NCBI RefSeq assembly: GCF_008704715.1
Contig: NZ_CP023689.1
Coordinates: forward strand, 5,642,001 to 5,706,000
Reading direction: 5' to 3'
DNA from: Streptomyces chartreusis
GTDB lineage: Bacteria; Actinomycetota; Actinomycetes; Streptomycetales; Streptomycetaceae
Length of the DNA: 64,000 nucleotides
Shown here: positions 52,301-59,931 of the stretch, one piece after another
Position numbering within the stretch: position 1 is the stretch's first letter
Layout of the letters: each line of letters opens with the position of its first letter
The notes under the pieces: model-generated
What the model was told of the DNA's origin: nothing
The model's input: the letters and a program-made list of their open reading frames with translations, nothing else
The model's database searches: none
Position numbers and translations under genes: made by a program

Positions 52301-53502
52301 TGCAGCGCGCCATCGCCGCATTTGCCCAGTTCCTCGGACAGTCGAGGCCGGACAGCATGGTCTCGGATTCGTTCTACGAGCCGCCGGCCCCAGCCCGCCT
52401 ACCACTGCAGCGCGAACTCGAAGCTGCCGAGGCCCGCGCGGAGGTCGAGCGCAGGTTGCGGCGGACATACGTGGCAAGCACACTCGCGCCATCCGTTGAG
52501 CAGGCCGAACACCAGGCCCGCAAACGGCGGCTGGCTGCCCAAGCTTGCTCCACTTCAGACCAGCACACCACCGTCTTGGCCGACGCCGTCCAGTCGCTGC
52601 GTGACCACAACCCACGCGAAGTGGTCCGGCGGATCGCTGAGGCCTTCGGCACGGAGACGCCGCCGCGTGAGCTGGACGACGCAGCGGCATTCCTTGCCCA
52701 GATCCAGCGAAAGGCGAGGGAAGTTGATGCCCGCCTCGAAGCTGTGGAACGAATGCGGTTCCAGCCAAGTGGAGATCAAAAGCGGCAGTTGGCGCGGATG
52801 CAGGAGGAGCGGGAGAGGCTGGCCATCCCGTCCTGGAAGCGACGTCCTCACGGAGACGTCGAGGACTTGGCCCAACGCCTCGAAGAGGCAGTACGCGAGT
52901 CTGGCCGAGCCGCCGCCGCGGCGGACACAGCAGCGGAGAATCTTGCTGAACTCATCGCCCAGGCGACGGCGAGCCGTCAGTCCCGTGGGCAGACATACGC
53001 TGCCGAGGCGAATCGCCTCTTGGACCAGGCAGAGGCACTAGTGGCCAGAGGCAGCGCCGATCCTGGAAACGCGGGGGGCGCTGGGTGGGAGGTCATCCGC
53101 TCCAGCCCTCTCGCCAACGCGCTCGGTGCCTCGCAGCAGGTTCCGGAGAGGATCGAGGACATCGCCGCCAGGCTCGCCGAGATGCGCGTCAGGGCGTCCC
53201 GGCTCGCGCACGACGCGGACAAGCAGAGCCAGGAAAGACTGGCCCTCATGCATGGGCTACTTGTCCGCGAGCGGGAGGCCGCGCAGGCGTACGAGGAGAC
53301 TGCCAGAGACCTAGAGGCGGAGATGAACCTGCGCGACAGGATCGCGCGGAAGCACCCCGTACTCCATGACGAGGAGACGAACGCCCGCCGCATGCTGCAT
53401 CGGGAGCGGAGGCGAGAGAAGGGGAAGCAGAACAGGCATCACGAGGACCAGGCCGTCGTCGCTCAGAACCCGCAGCCGACGCAGCACCGTGGACCGCGTT
53501 GA
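49372..53502 (+). CDS. MobF (TrwC/TraI-type) relaxase-helicase
   Basis: A 1376-residue protein with a GTG start. The relaxase domain begins WLTKITADRQVEYRLRQQAG with candidate catalytic Tyr residues near the N-terminus (VEYRL; ALDYRL) and has the metal-binding triad DPHLHLHVTI at about residue 290. A RecD-like helicase follows: Walker A AVVGAAGVGKSTLMEA at about 600, Walker B DVLCIDEATMVDD at about 665, and LTENRRQEDAAERAALEVW. The C-terminal 400 residues are a long charged coiled region (ARMQEERERLAIPSW, AYEETARDLEAEMNLR). Such enzymes nick oriT and unwind the strand for single-stranded transfer. All key motifs seem intact. Confidence 0.9.
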   Translation: MAWLTKITADRQVEYRLRQQAGCAVVASAGGEPVVIDDTEDAALDYRLRPEGGADLIWLGQGLEAVGLVEGAVLNEEGKNAARRLMNGCHPATGARLLSSRTSAQTHPKAQLTTARVVEAMAKAAEEKGVESAALLDGKPKQRRVLERLQRMVHRRGEAHRMQVETLHKLVRAAGLALADIFDEKELAEAWAHKDLRVDRRVRGWDCVLDLPKSDSLLHGLMDLPDERELRAIVHQAARETFAQIEKWCGYAVGSEDGLPTRLVTGGLMAWVVEHQSARPVRAGDPGDPHLHLHVTIINLGLCEDGKWRSIANSGSDLHRHAAAADAYFKARVRSLLYERFGVRRERNERTGAWEVLGIPSALRDVFSRRGTLVDEEAGADASRQEKAAVSMATKRDKLDADATTMRASWRRRAEAAGIDLDAMLAAAAPGPRGSNGQAGATERGPAPRIPPPADLAALVFDPRTGLTKARKSFSRAELLAAVANALPYGIDGAPDRLEQLADLVLAVEGYAVRVPSVGSAVMSLTDRYTTQDILDAEDVVRTHSLTRFNDGSARLSEAQAAQAVERFQRAVGWPLSEQQNTTVTRLITAGHGIEAVVGAAGVGKSTLMEACRIAWDLTGTTYAGACLSAVAAQSLYGVSGIPSKTIAAWLGEIENGNGLRGVDVLCIDEATMVDDRTAAVLMAEAERTGTKIIAIGDHLQLQAIGPGGWFRETHRLVHGLTLTENRRQEDAAERAALEVWRTGDHEQALWMLADGGRVHAAQTADEARSQILTTWDELRKGWPDTYDLIANMAVLAARNSDVDALNIGAQQIRRAAGELGAEHRYALPGGDTLTLAVGDAVRVRANDYRSKRGEGPDLLNGYRAAITAMDENHNVQISWRVHVAGVEEPRYESAWVTPESIASGALSLGYAMTIAASQGLTCDTALLYGHGANAFAVYPGITRARRANHLWLPLGVLEDEQTQARLGAARSEKELLQRAIAAFAQFLGQSRPDSMVSDSFYEPPAPARLPLQRELEAAEARAEVERRLRRTYVASTLAPSVEQAEHQARKRRLAAQACSTSDQHTTVLADAVQSLRDHNPREVVRRIAEAFGTETPPRELDDAAAFLAQIQRKAREVDARLEAVERMRFQPSGDQKRQLARMQEERERLAIPSWKRRPHGDVEDLAQRLEEAVRESGRAAAAADTAAENLAELIAQATASRQSRGQTYAAEANRLLDQAEALVARGSADPGNAGGAGWEVIRSSPLANALGASQQVPERIEDIAARLAEMRVRASRLAHDADKQSQERLALMHGLLVREREAAQAYEETARDLEAEMNLRDRIARKHPVLHDEETNARRMLHRERRREKGKQNRHHEDQAVVAQNPQPTQHRGPR

Positions 53503-53680
53503 GTTGGCCACTGGAGCGACAGCGCCCTTCCCGTTGAGCTGCAGCAGTTGGATCGCTGCGCGATGCGCTCGACGGAAGAGGCCAGCAGCGAGACCACGTG
53601 CTCGGCCACTCACGCCCGCAGCATGCCGCCCCTCGTACTCGAATCAACCGGCGATTCGCTGCGTCCTACGAGGTCGGGGG

Positions 53681-53713
53681 GCGGCCGTCCCTGACGGGGG
53701 CAGGGACGGCCGC
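53681..53713. terminator. Bidirectional terminator
   Basis: A perfect 13-bp stem (GCGGCCGTCCCTG with its complement) with a 7-base loop between the convergent relaxase gene and the minus-strand gene ending at 53760. It probably terminates both. Confidence 0.75.
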
Positions 53714-53759
53714 GCTGGCCCGCTGCCGGCGCGGTCGGCGACGCTGCTGGCAACGGGAG

Positions 53760-54161
53760 CTACATGCGGGTGCCGACCGCGATCCGTTCGTTGCACGCGA
53801 GGACCGGCATCGAGCGCATCAGGATGAGCAGCCGCCGTTCGTCCAGCTCCTCTACTGCCGCGAGGGTGTGGAGGCCGATGCCCACCATGCCCAGCACGAG
53901 GCCAAGGAACGCACGCTGAGCGTCGTCGAGGCCTAGACCGTACAAACGGCCCATCAGTCCCTCCCAGTGACACGCAGGGCCGTTCTCACCCTCCACAATG
54001 AGGAGTCGGCGGACGCTGTCCAGAGCGAGAACCGTCCCCTCTTCCACCAGCGCCTGGGCGGCAGCGCGATCTCGGCCCTTCGCGGACGTCGCAATCAGCA
54101 GTTCGCCGAGCGTTGGAGTGCCAATCTCGCCTGTAGCAGGCGCGGCCAGAGATGTGGTCAT
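53760..54161 (-). CDS. Hypothetical protein, 133 residues
   Basis: The ATG overlaps the stop of the upstream gene (ATGA). The product starts MTTSLAAPATGEIGTPTLGE, contains LDSVRRLLIVEGENGPACHW and LGLDDAQRAFLGLVLGMVGI, then RRLLILMRSMPVLACNERIA. The middle Leu/Gly-rich helix could be membrane associated but is short. Together with the upstream gene it forms the end of the cassette that starts with the DUF6879 and XRE genes. Family not recognised. Confidence 0.6.
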   Translation of the reverse strand: MTTSLAAPATGEIGTPTLGELLIATSAKGRDRAAAQALVEEGTVLALDSVRRLLIVEGENGPACHWEGLMGRLYGLGLDDAQRAFLGLVLGMVGIGLHTLAAVEELDERRLLILMRSMPVLACNERIAVGTRM

Positions 54162-54616
54162 GGTGCCTCCGCGGGGAGTCGGTACCCGCCAGGGCCGATC
54201 GCGGCGGCGAGCACTGCAGGGTCGGTGAGTAGCCCGGAACCATCGGGACGCGTGATCCACATGCGGCCGTCGATGTGCCAGCCCGTCGGGGGGCAGTGCA
54301 GGCGCCAGCCCGGTGGCTGCACCAGGAGCTGACGCACGTCGGCCATTTCCTCGGCCGCGTCGAGCGGGACCAGCCACCACAGCTTGTCTGCCTCGGGGGC
54401 GGCGAGGACCGGGCCCCGCTTCTGTGCGGGGATGCGCATGACGACGGGGTACCGGGTGGCGAGCTGCGCCTCGGCGACCAGCCAGTGAGCGCCGGAGGCG
54501 ATCGGGGCGAGCGTCTCCGCGTCCCACGCCGTGCGTACGAGGTCCGGGCGTGCGGAGCAGTCGGCGAGCCACGCATCCCCAGCCTCGTACTGTTGGGCGA
54601 AGTTCGGTAGGGCCAT
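54158..54616 (-). CDS. Hypothetical protein, 152 residues
   Basis: The ATG at 54616 starts MALPNFAQQYEAGDAWLADC; the next segments are LVAEAQLATRYPVVMRIPAQ, KLWWLVPLDAAEEMADVRQL, and GWRLHCPPTGWHIDGRMWIT. The pattern of short beta strands with Trp suggests a small mixed fold. It is coupled by ATGA to the next gene and lies 87 bases from the XRE gene. No family recognised. Confidence 0.6.
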   Translation of the reverse strand: MALPNFAQQYEAGDAWLADCSARPDLVRTAWDAETLAPIASGAHWLVAEAQLATRYPVVMRIPAQKRGPVLAAPEADKLWWLVPLDAAEEMADVRQLLVQPPGWRLHCPPTGWHIDGRMWITRPDGSGLLTDPAVLAAAIGPGGYRLPAEAP

Positions 54617-54703
54617 GGCCAGGACCGTAGGCAAGGCGATTGCGGGTCTGTGCGGCGATTGCGCGGGATTGCGTGCGTAGGCCGGGCCGTTGCCTCGGGT
54701 TGC

Positions 54704-55549
54704 TTACGACAGGTTGAGAGCGGCGCTCGCGCGGCCGATGAGCCGGTGTGCAGTGGCGTCGTACACGGCCGAGTCCGCGAGCCAGTCCCATGCCCGCTCG
54801 TACAGCGAGACCGATTCCTCGTCGTCGAGCCACATTTCCGTGCTGAGGGTCTCGACGATCACAAGGCGGCGGTCGTAGATCCAGAACCCGTGCGAGGGGC
54901 TGCGGCGCAGCTCGGCAGCGAAGGGGATGATGCCGAGCTGTACCGTGTCCATGCCGACCATGGAGCGGAGCCGGTCCAACTGCGCGGCCATGACCGGACG
55001 GGGGGCGTTCAAGGCGTACAAGGCGCCCTCCCACAGCAGGACGCGGAAGCTGCGCTCAGGCTCGTACAGGGCCTGCTGGCGACGCATGCGGGCCCGGACA
55101 GCGTCCTCGATGTCCGCGGTCGGGACGCCGCGGAATGCGGCGTTGGCAGTGAACACGGCCCGCGCGTACTCGGGTGTCTGGAACAGCCCGGGGATTCGGA
55201 TCACCTCGACGGCCCGCAGCTCGTTCGTCTGCTCCGTCTCGACCAGCCCTTGCTCCTGGCGGGCGCGGTGCCCGTTGGAGTACTGCTTGCGCAGCGACCG
55301 GTAACGGGTCTCAAGCCCGGCGAGGCGCCCGGTCAATTCGGCTATGACGTCGGCCCGGCCGGCGGCTTCGGCCCATGCGGTGAGGTCGTCGCGGCTCGGG
55401 GTCTGCTTGCCGTTCTCCAGGCGGCTGACTTTCGAGCGTTGCCAGCCGAGGCGTTCGGCGAAGTTCTTGCCGTTCATGCCCGCCTCGGTGCGCAGTTCGC
55501 GCATGCGCGCACCGAGGGCGACGCGCCCGGATTGGTAGTCGCTGCTCAC
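54704..55549 (-). CDS. XRE-family regulator with DUF5753 domain
   Basis: A 281-residue protein. The GTG at 55549 overlaps the upstream stop (GTGA). The N-terminal helix-turn-helix is LRTEAGMNGKNFAERLGWQR followed by SKVSRLENGKQTPSRDDL. The DUF5753 domain has VIRIPGLFQTPEYARAVF, MRRQQALYEPERSFRVLLWE and LQLGIIPF-like VQLGIIPFAAELRRSPSHGF. These regulators are very abundant in Streptomyces and usually lie beside a small partner gene that they may bind or regulate; here the partner is the DUF6879 gene. They affect development or secondary metabolism in a few studied cases. Confidence 0.9.
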   Translation of the reverse strand: MSSDYQSGRVALGARMRELRTEAGMNGKNFAERLGWQRSKVSRLENGKQTPSRDDLTAWAEAAGRADVIAELTGRLAGLETRYRSLRKQYSNGHRARQEQGLVETEQTNELRAVEVIRIPGLFQTPEYARAVFTANAAFRGVPTADIEDAVRARMRRQQALYEPERSFRVLLWEGALYALNAPRPVMAAQLDRLRSMVGMDTVQLGIIPFAAELRRSPSHGFWIYDRRLVIVETLSTEMWLDDEESVSLYERAWDWLADSAVYDATAHRLIGRASAALNLS

Positions 55550-56286
55550 GCAGTGGAACGTACCCGCTCGGCGAAGTCGGCGGCAGTCAGCGCGTGATGC
55601 CAGGCGGCGTCGCGGGCCTGGCAGGCGGCGAGTACCTCGGTGGGGTCCTCGGAGACGATGACGCCCATGGTGGTGTCCTGCTCGTCGAACACGAAGCGGA
55701 GCATGGTGCGGGAGTCGATGAGCCAGAGGTCGAACTCGGGAAGGCCTAGGCGCACGGCATCCGCCCGCCACAGGTAGCGCACCTCGTCACCTGCGGCCAC
55801 GCTGCTCGGTGCCCGCGTCAGCAGGAACTCCTGCCCTTCCGTGAGCGGCTGGTCAACGATCCGGACGCGGCCGAACGTCTTGCCTTGTGCGACCTGCTCG
55901 ATGACGTTGCGGCGCCACGCGTCGGGTTCGTCATGGGCCACGTCCTCGCCGGCCTTCCAGCGGGCCCACGCCGCGCTGCTTCGGTCGGTGGCGTAGCCGC
56001 GGCGGGTCTCCAGCCGCCACGCGGTGTGCTTCAGGTCGGTGAAGACGTGCGCCGCGTCGCTGAACGGGATCACCTCGGATGGCGCGCTGTGCGGGGCGAA
56101 GCGGGCGAGGAGTTCGCGTGGCACCCGTACGAACGTCTCGGAGGGCTTCACGTCCCGCAGTTGGGCGATGTGCTCGGGGTCGGTGACGACGTCACCCTGC
56201 ACGAGGATCTCGCCCGTGCCTTCCACCTCGTAGAGAGTGGGGCAGTCACCGCCGTCGCTGGTAGTGCCGAGGAACCTGAGCGCCAT
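55546..56286 (-). CDS. DUF6879 protein with N-terminal extension
   Basis: A 246-residue protein; ATG at 56286 with GGAGG four bases away. The DUF6879 domain begins about residue 80: VFTDLKHTAWRLETRRGYAT, a middle with GKTFGRVRIVDQPLTEGQEF and LWLIDSRTMLRFVFDEQDTT near the end. The first 65 residues (GDCPTLYEVEGTGEILVQGD, ETFVRVPRELLARF) resemble a separate small Streptomyces protein usually encoded alone, so this looks like a fusion. It is coupled to the XRE/DUF5753 gene and is probably its partner. Confidence 0.8.
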   Translation of the reverse strand: MALRFLGTTSDGGDCPTLYEVEGTGEILVQGDVVTDPEHIAQLRDVKPSETFVRVPRELLARFAPHSAPSEVIPFSDAAHVFTDLKHTAWRLETRRGYATDRSSAAWARWKAGEDVAHDEPDAWRRNVIEQVAQGKTFGRVRIVDQPLTEGQEFLLTRAPSSVAAGDEVRYLWRADAVRLGLPEFDLWLIDSRTMLRFVFDEQDTTMGVIVSEDPTEVLAACQARDAAWHHALTAADFAERVRSTA

Positions 56287-56910
56287 GTCGCCTCCGCGTC
56301 CTGGTGGGTTGAAGGTCCAGGATGCGGGGTGGCCGCACGGCATCGCTCGCGGATTGCGACAGATTGCTAGCCGAGAACGTCAGCCACGGAAGGCTCGCAA
56401 TCGGGGCCCGACGGCCGCTCTTAGCGCTGGGATGCAGACTCAACAGGAACCGCCCGCGCGACAGGCCCCCGGGCACCTCGAACACCCAACGAGCCACACG
56501 CAGCCGACTGAGTTACAACCTTCTTCACTGGTTCAAGGCCCGCGCACGGCGCGGGCCCGCGCCGCCTCTGCGGCGCGGCCTGCCTCCTGTCTGCGCCCCG
56601 GCTGGCCGCGCCCGGCGGCGCGCTGGCGAGCTACGGGCATGAATTGGGAGACACCCTCTGTGGCTGGGGCGGTCGGCTCCACGGCTTTAGGCAGCCACTT
56701 TGGGGCGAGCCTCGAAGATCATGGCCCCAACGTCGTGCTTTAACGGGCAGGTCCACAGACTGCCCGACGCGCCGGAAGCTTACGGGGCCATGATCACTCG
56801 CCCCAAAGCAGCTCCAGCCCAAAGCCGCTACGCCAACCTCAACGATCCGGCAAACTACCTCATTGGGTGCGGCCGCAACGGCGCGCGCTCGGGAAGCTAC
56901 GGGAGGACCT
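56287..56910. other. Divergent intergenic region with long inverted repeat
   Basis: About 620 bases between the DUF6879 gene and the two-gene low-GC operon. The left half is extremely GC-rich; the right half carries the inverted repeat listed next. No credible protein gene was found. Confidence 0.5.
56698..56808. repeat. Long imperfect inverted repeat
   Basis: The left arm CTTTGGGGCGAG plus GATCATGGCCCC (56698-56728, with 7 extra bases between the parts) is complementary to GGGGCCATGATC plus CTCGCCCCAAAG (56784-56808, one extra base). This gives 24 paired bases. The 55-base middle holds a second hairpin, CGGGCAG with CTGCCCG. It lies about 100 bases before the start of the next gene and may be a structured RNA, a regulatory site or an element end. 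Confidence 0.7.
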
Positions 56911-57294
56911 GTGTCGACAGCAATCAAGCGCAGTGTTGCAGCTGGTGCATCAGTGGTCATTGCAGCTGCGATAGGGCTGGTAACGAACATTGCTACAGAC
57001 CGACCAAACGTTGCTTGGTGGGTAGCCCTAGGGGCATTACTCATAGTCGGTGCCGGAACTCAAGCATTTCTCACGAGTAGCGAAAGCCAGGGTGCGAATA
57101 TTTCCGCCACGGGTAAAGGCAGCATAGCTGTGGGCGGTTCTACTCATGGGTCAGTCAGTACACGAATACGCGGGTCGATGCAGTCAAGCCCGCCGCCAAG
57201 CACACAAGACGGCATCGTTTCTCAAGGACCCGGCAGTATCGCGATCGGCGGAGAAGCAGAGGGTGATATAACCACCGATATTGACGACGCATAA
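56911..57294 (+). CDS. Two-TM protein with Gly-rich beta-repeat motifs
   Basis: A 127-residue protein; GTG at 56911 with GGGAGG five bases upstream. Residues about 8-25 and 35-53 are membrane helices (SVAAGASVVIAAAIGLVTNI; VAWWVALGALLIVGAGTQAF). The rest carries two copies of a short motif: ISATGKGSIAVGGSTHGSVS and GPGSIAIGGEAEGDITTDI. The same motif opens the next protein (VTASGDAAVAVGGDVRAPII). Such Gly-x-x-S-(V/I)-A-x-G-G strings occur in Streptomyces proteins with STAND-type NTPases, and they probably form stacked beta strands. With an 18-base gap to the ATPase gene, it looks like the membrane partner of that protein. Confidence 0.7.
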   Translation: MSTAIKRSVAAGASVVIAAAIGLVTNIATDRPNVAWWVALGALLIVGAGTQAFLTSSESQGANISATGKGSIAVGGSTHGSVSTRIRGSMQSSPPPSTQDGIVSQGPGSIAIGGEAEGDITTDIDDA

Positions 57295-57312
57295 CAGGGG
57301 TAGGGACAAGAA

Positions 57313-59349
57313 GTGCGACAGAAAAAGGTAACGGCATCCGGAGATGCGGCAGTTGCGGTGGGTGGTGATGTTCGAGCGCCGATCATCACCAACCCTGAAA
57401 TACATTTGAAGCTCGACGGGTCGCCTAGTTTCACCCCGACCGAATGGCCGAAGGTACATGAAGTTGACCCACTCAAACTGGGGGTCCACAGGTCCCGCAC
57501 AATCAAGAGCCACCCCATTCTGCCGCCGTACGTATTGCGCGATGCCGATCGCGAAGTAGCGGAACGAATGAAGTATGTTTCCACCCACGGAGGTATGGTT
57601 CTACTGACCGGTGATTCCACATCAGGCAAAAGCAGGACGGCATTTCATGGAATTCGGCGATGCATGCCAAATCATACGATATACGCCCCTAGCCGCGGCA
57701 CCAAAATAGCCGAATTGCCAAAGCGGCTAAAAGACTCCCCAGCAGCCCCTTTCATCCTCTGGCTGGACGACTTGGAGGGATTCCTTGGAAATCAAGGAAT
57801 GAATCCGGCCCTACTTGATTCATTAGAGAGGTTAAATATTGCTATCGTCGCAACAATGAGGGACGAGCTGTTTGAAACGTACGCAAATTCACGACCATAC
57901 AAGGATTCCGGAGAGGAGAACTCTTCTCGACAAATCGGAAATCGCCTGCTGCGAGCGGTGGAGCCCATATTTATCGGCCGAATCTGGAGTGAACGGGAGG
58001 TTGATCGAGCCTCGAAAGCTGGTGATGAGCGACTCGCTGATGCGGTGACCCACAGCAACATCTACGGCGTCGCTGAGTACGTGGCTGCCGGGCCTAGCTT
58101 GTTGGAAGAGTGGCAGAGAGCCCAACGCGTGAGTGGGCACCCCCGAGGTGCCGCACTTGTCCAAGCGAGCGTTGACCTGGCCCGCGCTGGATTCAGCGGG
58201 GCTGTCGATATCGATGTCCTCCAAGACCTACATGAAAAGTACCTAAGCAGCCCAACACTTAGGCCTGAAACTTGGGATGAGGCCAAGTCATGGGCAACGA
58301 AGGTTCGACACGGCGTATCCGGACTATTGATCCCAGGAGAAGAATATGAAGGCATGTGGCGTGCGTTCGATTACCTTCCAGACTCAATTTCTCGCTCCCG
58401 GCAGGACAGGTCAGACGTTCCTGACTTTATATGGAAAGAAGCCCTAGACCTCTGTCCCGACAATGACGATCGTTGGCTCATCGGTATGCACGCCTACATG
58501 GCCGGAAGGAATGACTACGCCGTAGCGGCTTGGGAGCCGCTAGCGAGAGACGGAAATGGAAGCGCTGCCGCAAATCTCGCGTCGATCTACCTAGAATTGG
58601 GAGACAGTGAGACCGCCCGGTACTGGCAACAAGTGGAGTTGCAGGACGAATTCCACACAACCGTAGTGCCGTACAACCCAGCCACTCCCCTATATAACCC
58701 GGAAACTGGGAAGATCTCCATTGGCACTTACCGAGACGGGAAAGTGGTGGAAATTGCACTACATCGGCCAAATGTTGGCGTACTTCACGGAATTATTGCG
58801 GGAGGGAAGGGTATCGGAAAGAGCAACAATCTAACTCTAATTCTACTTGGTGCGCTAACAAGCCTGAAGTACTCCCTATGCCTCATCGATTGGTCACCTG
58901 AGCAGAAGCACTTCCATCCGTTCATCGAGAAGGACGCGGCTCTAAGATTCTCAGTGGGCGACCTAGAGTCTTCGCTGGGAATTCTGTCGGGCGCTGTCCG
59001 CGTCATTGAATACAGGAAGATCAATGGGGGTGACTACCTAAACCCGAGCACCGAGAAGCCCGGGATTATCATCGCTGTCGAAGAGGCGCACCGCCTACTT
59101 CAACTAAGCGGCGAAGCCAGATCGCTGTGCCTAAAAATTGCGCAAGAAGGAGGGCCTGTCGGCGTGAGTTTGTTCATCACCGTCCCCGACGCATCGCTGG
59201 GCAGCTTCGGAGGTAGCGCAAAGCTTCAGGAAGAAATGACAAGGGATGACAATTTTGCATTCTATATGGGCGTAGTCGATGGGCTTCGGATGATGCGGGA
59301 TGCCAAAAAAGCGCAATCTGACGGAGATTCCGAGGACCCGTACGCATAG
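57313..59349 (+). CDS. Protein with two P-loop ATPase domains (STAND-like and FtsK/HerA-like)
   Basis: A 678-residue protein. Residues 6-26 carry the same Gly-rich beta motif as the preceding protein. The first ATPase has Walker A GDSTSGKS (100-107), Walker B PFILWLDDLEGF (147-158) and a sensor-like IVATMRDE (178-185). Residues about 375-440 have TPR/Sel1-like helices (AYMAGRNDYAVAAWEPLARD, NLASIYLELGDSETARYW). A second ATPase has Walker A GGKGIGKSN (497-505), a SLCLIDWSPEQ strand and Walker B GIIIAVEEAHRL (584-595), typical of the FtsK/HerA group, but it stops soon after VPDASLGSFGGSA and is shorter than usual. Codons include TTA (57823, 57832), and GC is low. A defence-like sensor NTPase is inferred, not shown. 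Confidence 0.75.
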   Translation: MRQKKVTASGDAAVAVGGDVRAPIITNPEIHLKLDGSPSFTPTEWPKVHEVDPLKLGVHRSRTIKSHPILPPYVLRDADREVAERMKYVSTHGGMVLLTGDSTSGKSRTAFHGIRRCMPNHTIYAPSRGTKIAELPKRLKDSPAAPFILWLDDLEGFLGNQGMNPALLDSLERLNIAIVATMRDELFETYANSRPYKDSGEENSSRQIGNRLLRAVEPIFIGRIWSEREVDRASKAGDERLADAVTHSNIYGVAEYVAAGPSLLEEWQRAQRVSGHPRGAALVQASVDLARAGFSGAVDIDVLQDLHEKYLSSPTLRPETWDEAKSWATKVRHGVSGLLIPGEEYEGMWRAFDYLPDSISRSRQDRSDVPDFIWKEALDLCPDNDDRWLIGMHAYMAGRNDYAVAAWEPLARDGNGSAAANLASIYLELGDSETARYWQQVELQDEFHTTVVPYNPATPLYNPETGKISIGTYRDGKVVEIALHRPNVGVLHGIIAGGKGIGKSNNLTLILLGALTSLKYSLCLIDWSPEQKHFHPFIEKDAALRFSVGDLESSLGILSGAVRVIEYRKINGGDYLNPSTEKPGIIIAVEEAHRLLQLSGEARSLCLKIAQEGGPVGVSLFITVPDASLGSFGGSAKLQEEMTRDDNFAFYMGVVDGLRMMRDAKKAQSDGDSEDPYA

Positions 59350-59931
59350 CAATTGAGGGCTCTGCGGGAACTTGGATTATTACGTATATGCAGCACCAGA
59401 AATGTGAAAATGCCCCTCCCGGGCCGTCCTCCGTGGAAGGGCGCTCAACGATGACCAACGCTGACAACTGTCGACAGCTCAGCAGCAGGTCAGGACGCTG
59501 ATCGTTTAGGCGGGCGCAGGTCACGGCCGCCAATGATCAGTCGTGGCACAGCACACCGCCACAACCGCACCAAACCCCCGGCTTCGCCTGCACCAACCTG
59601 CGGACTCCGCTCACGTTGAACATCCGCCCACACATCGACAGGGCCCGAAGTAACGCGCCCTCGGTCACAGACGACGCCTTCGGCGGGGGATCGGCCGGCA
59701 CCGGGCGGGAGGGGGCGCCGTTCCGGGCCGCGGGCACATCGTAGTGAGCGTAGTGGGCTCCCATCCCGTCCACCGTCGACCCAGGCAGAGCCGAGCAGAC
59801 GCGGCCCATGGCGGAGGGGACGGGAGCGAGGGCGGATAAGCGAGTGCGGGTTGTGGGCCCTGCCGACATCACCACAACGATCGTCCTCAACGTACTGGAA
59901 GCCTAATTTTCCTGTTGAAGCTGCGGCAGCC
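59350..59931. other. Gene-free region between ATPase and HEPN genes
   Basis: About 580 bases, the middle of which (59500-59850) returns to high GC. A minus-strand frame there reads LLRALSMCGRMFNVSGVRRL and VWCGCGGVLCHD, but it has no family match I know and its ends are unclear. It may be a recombined fragment. No terminator is evident. Confidence 0.4.
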
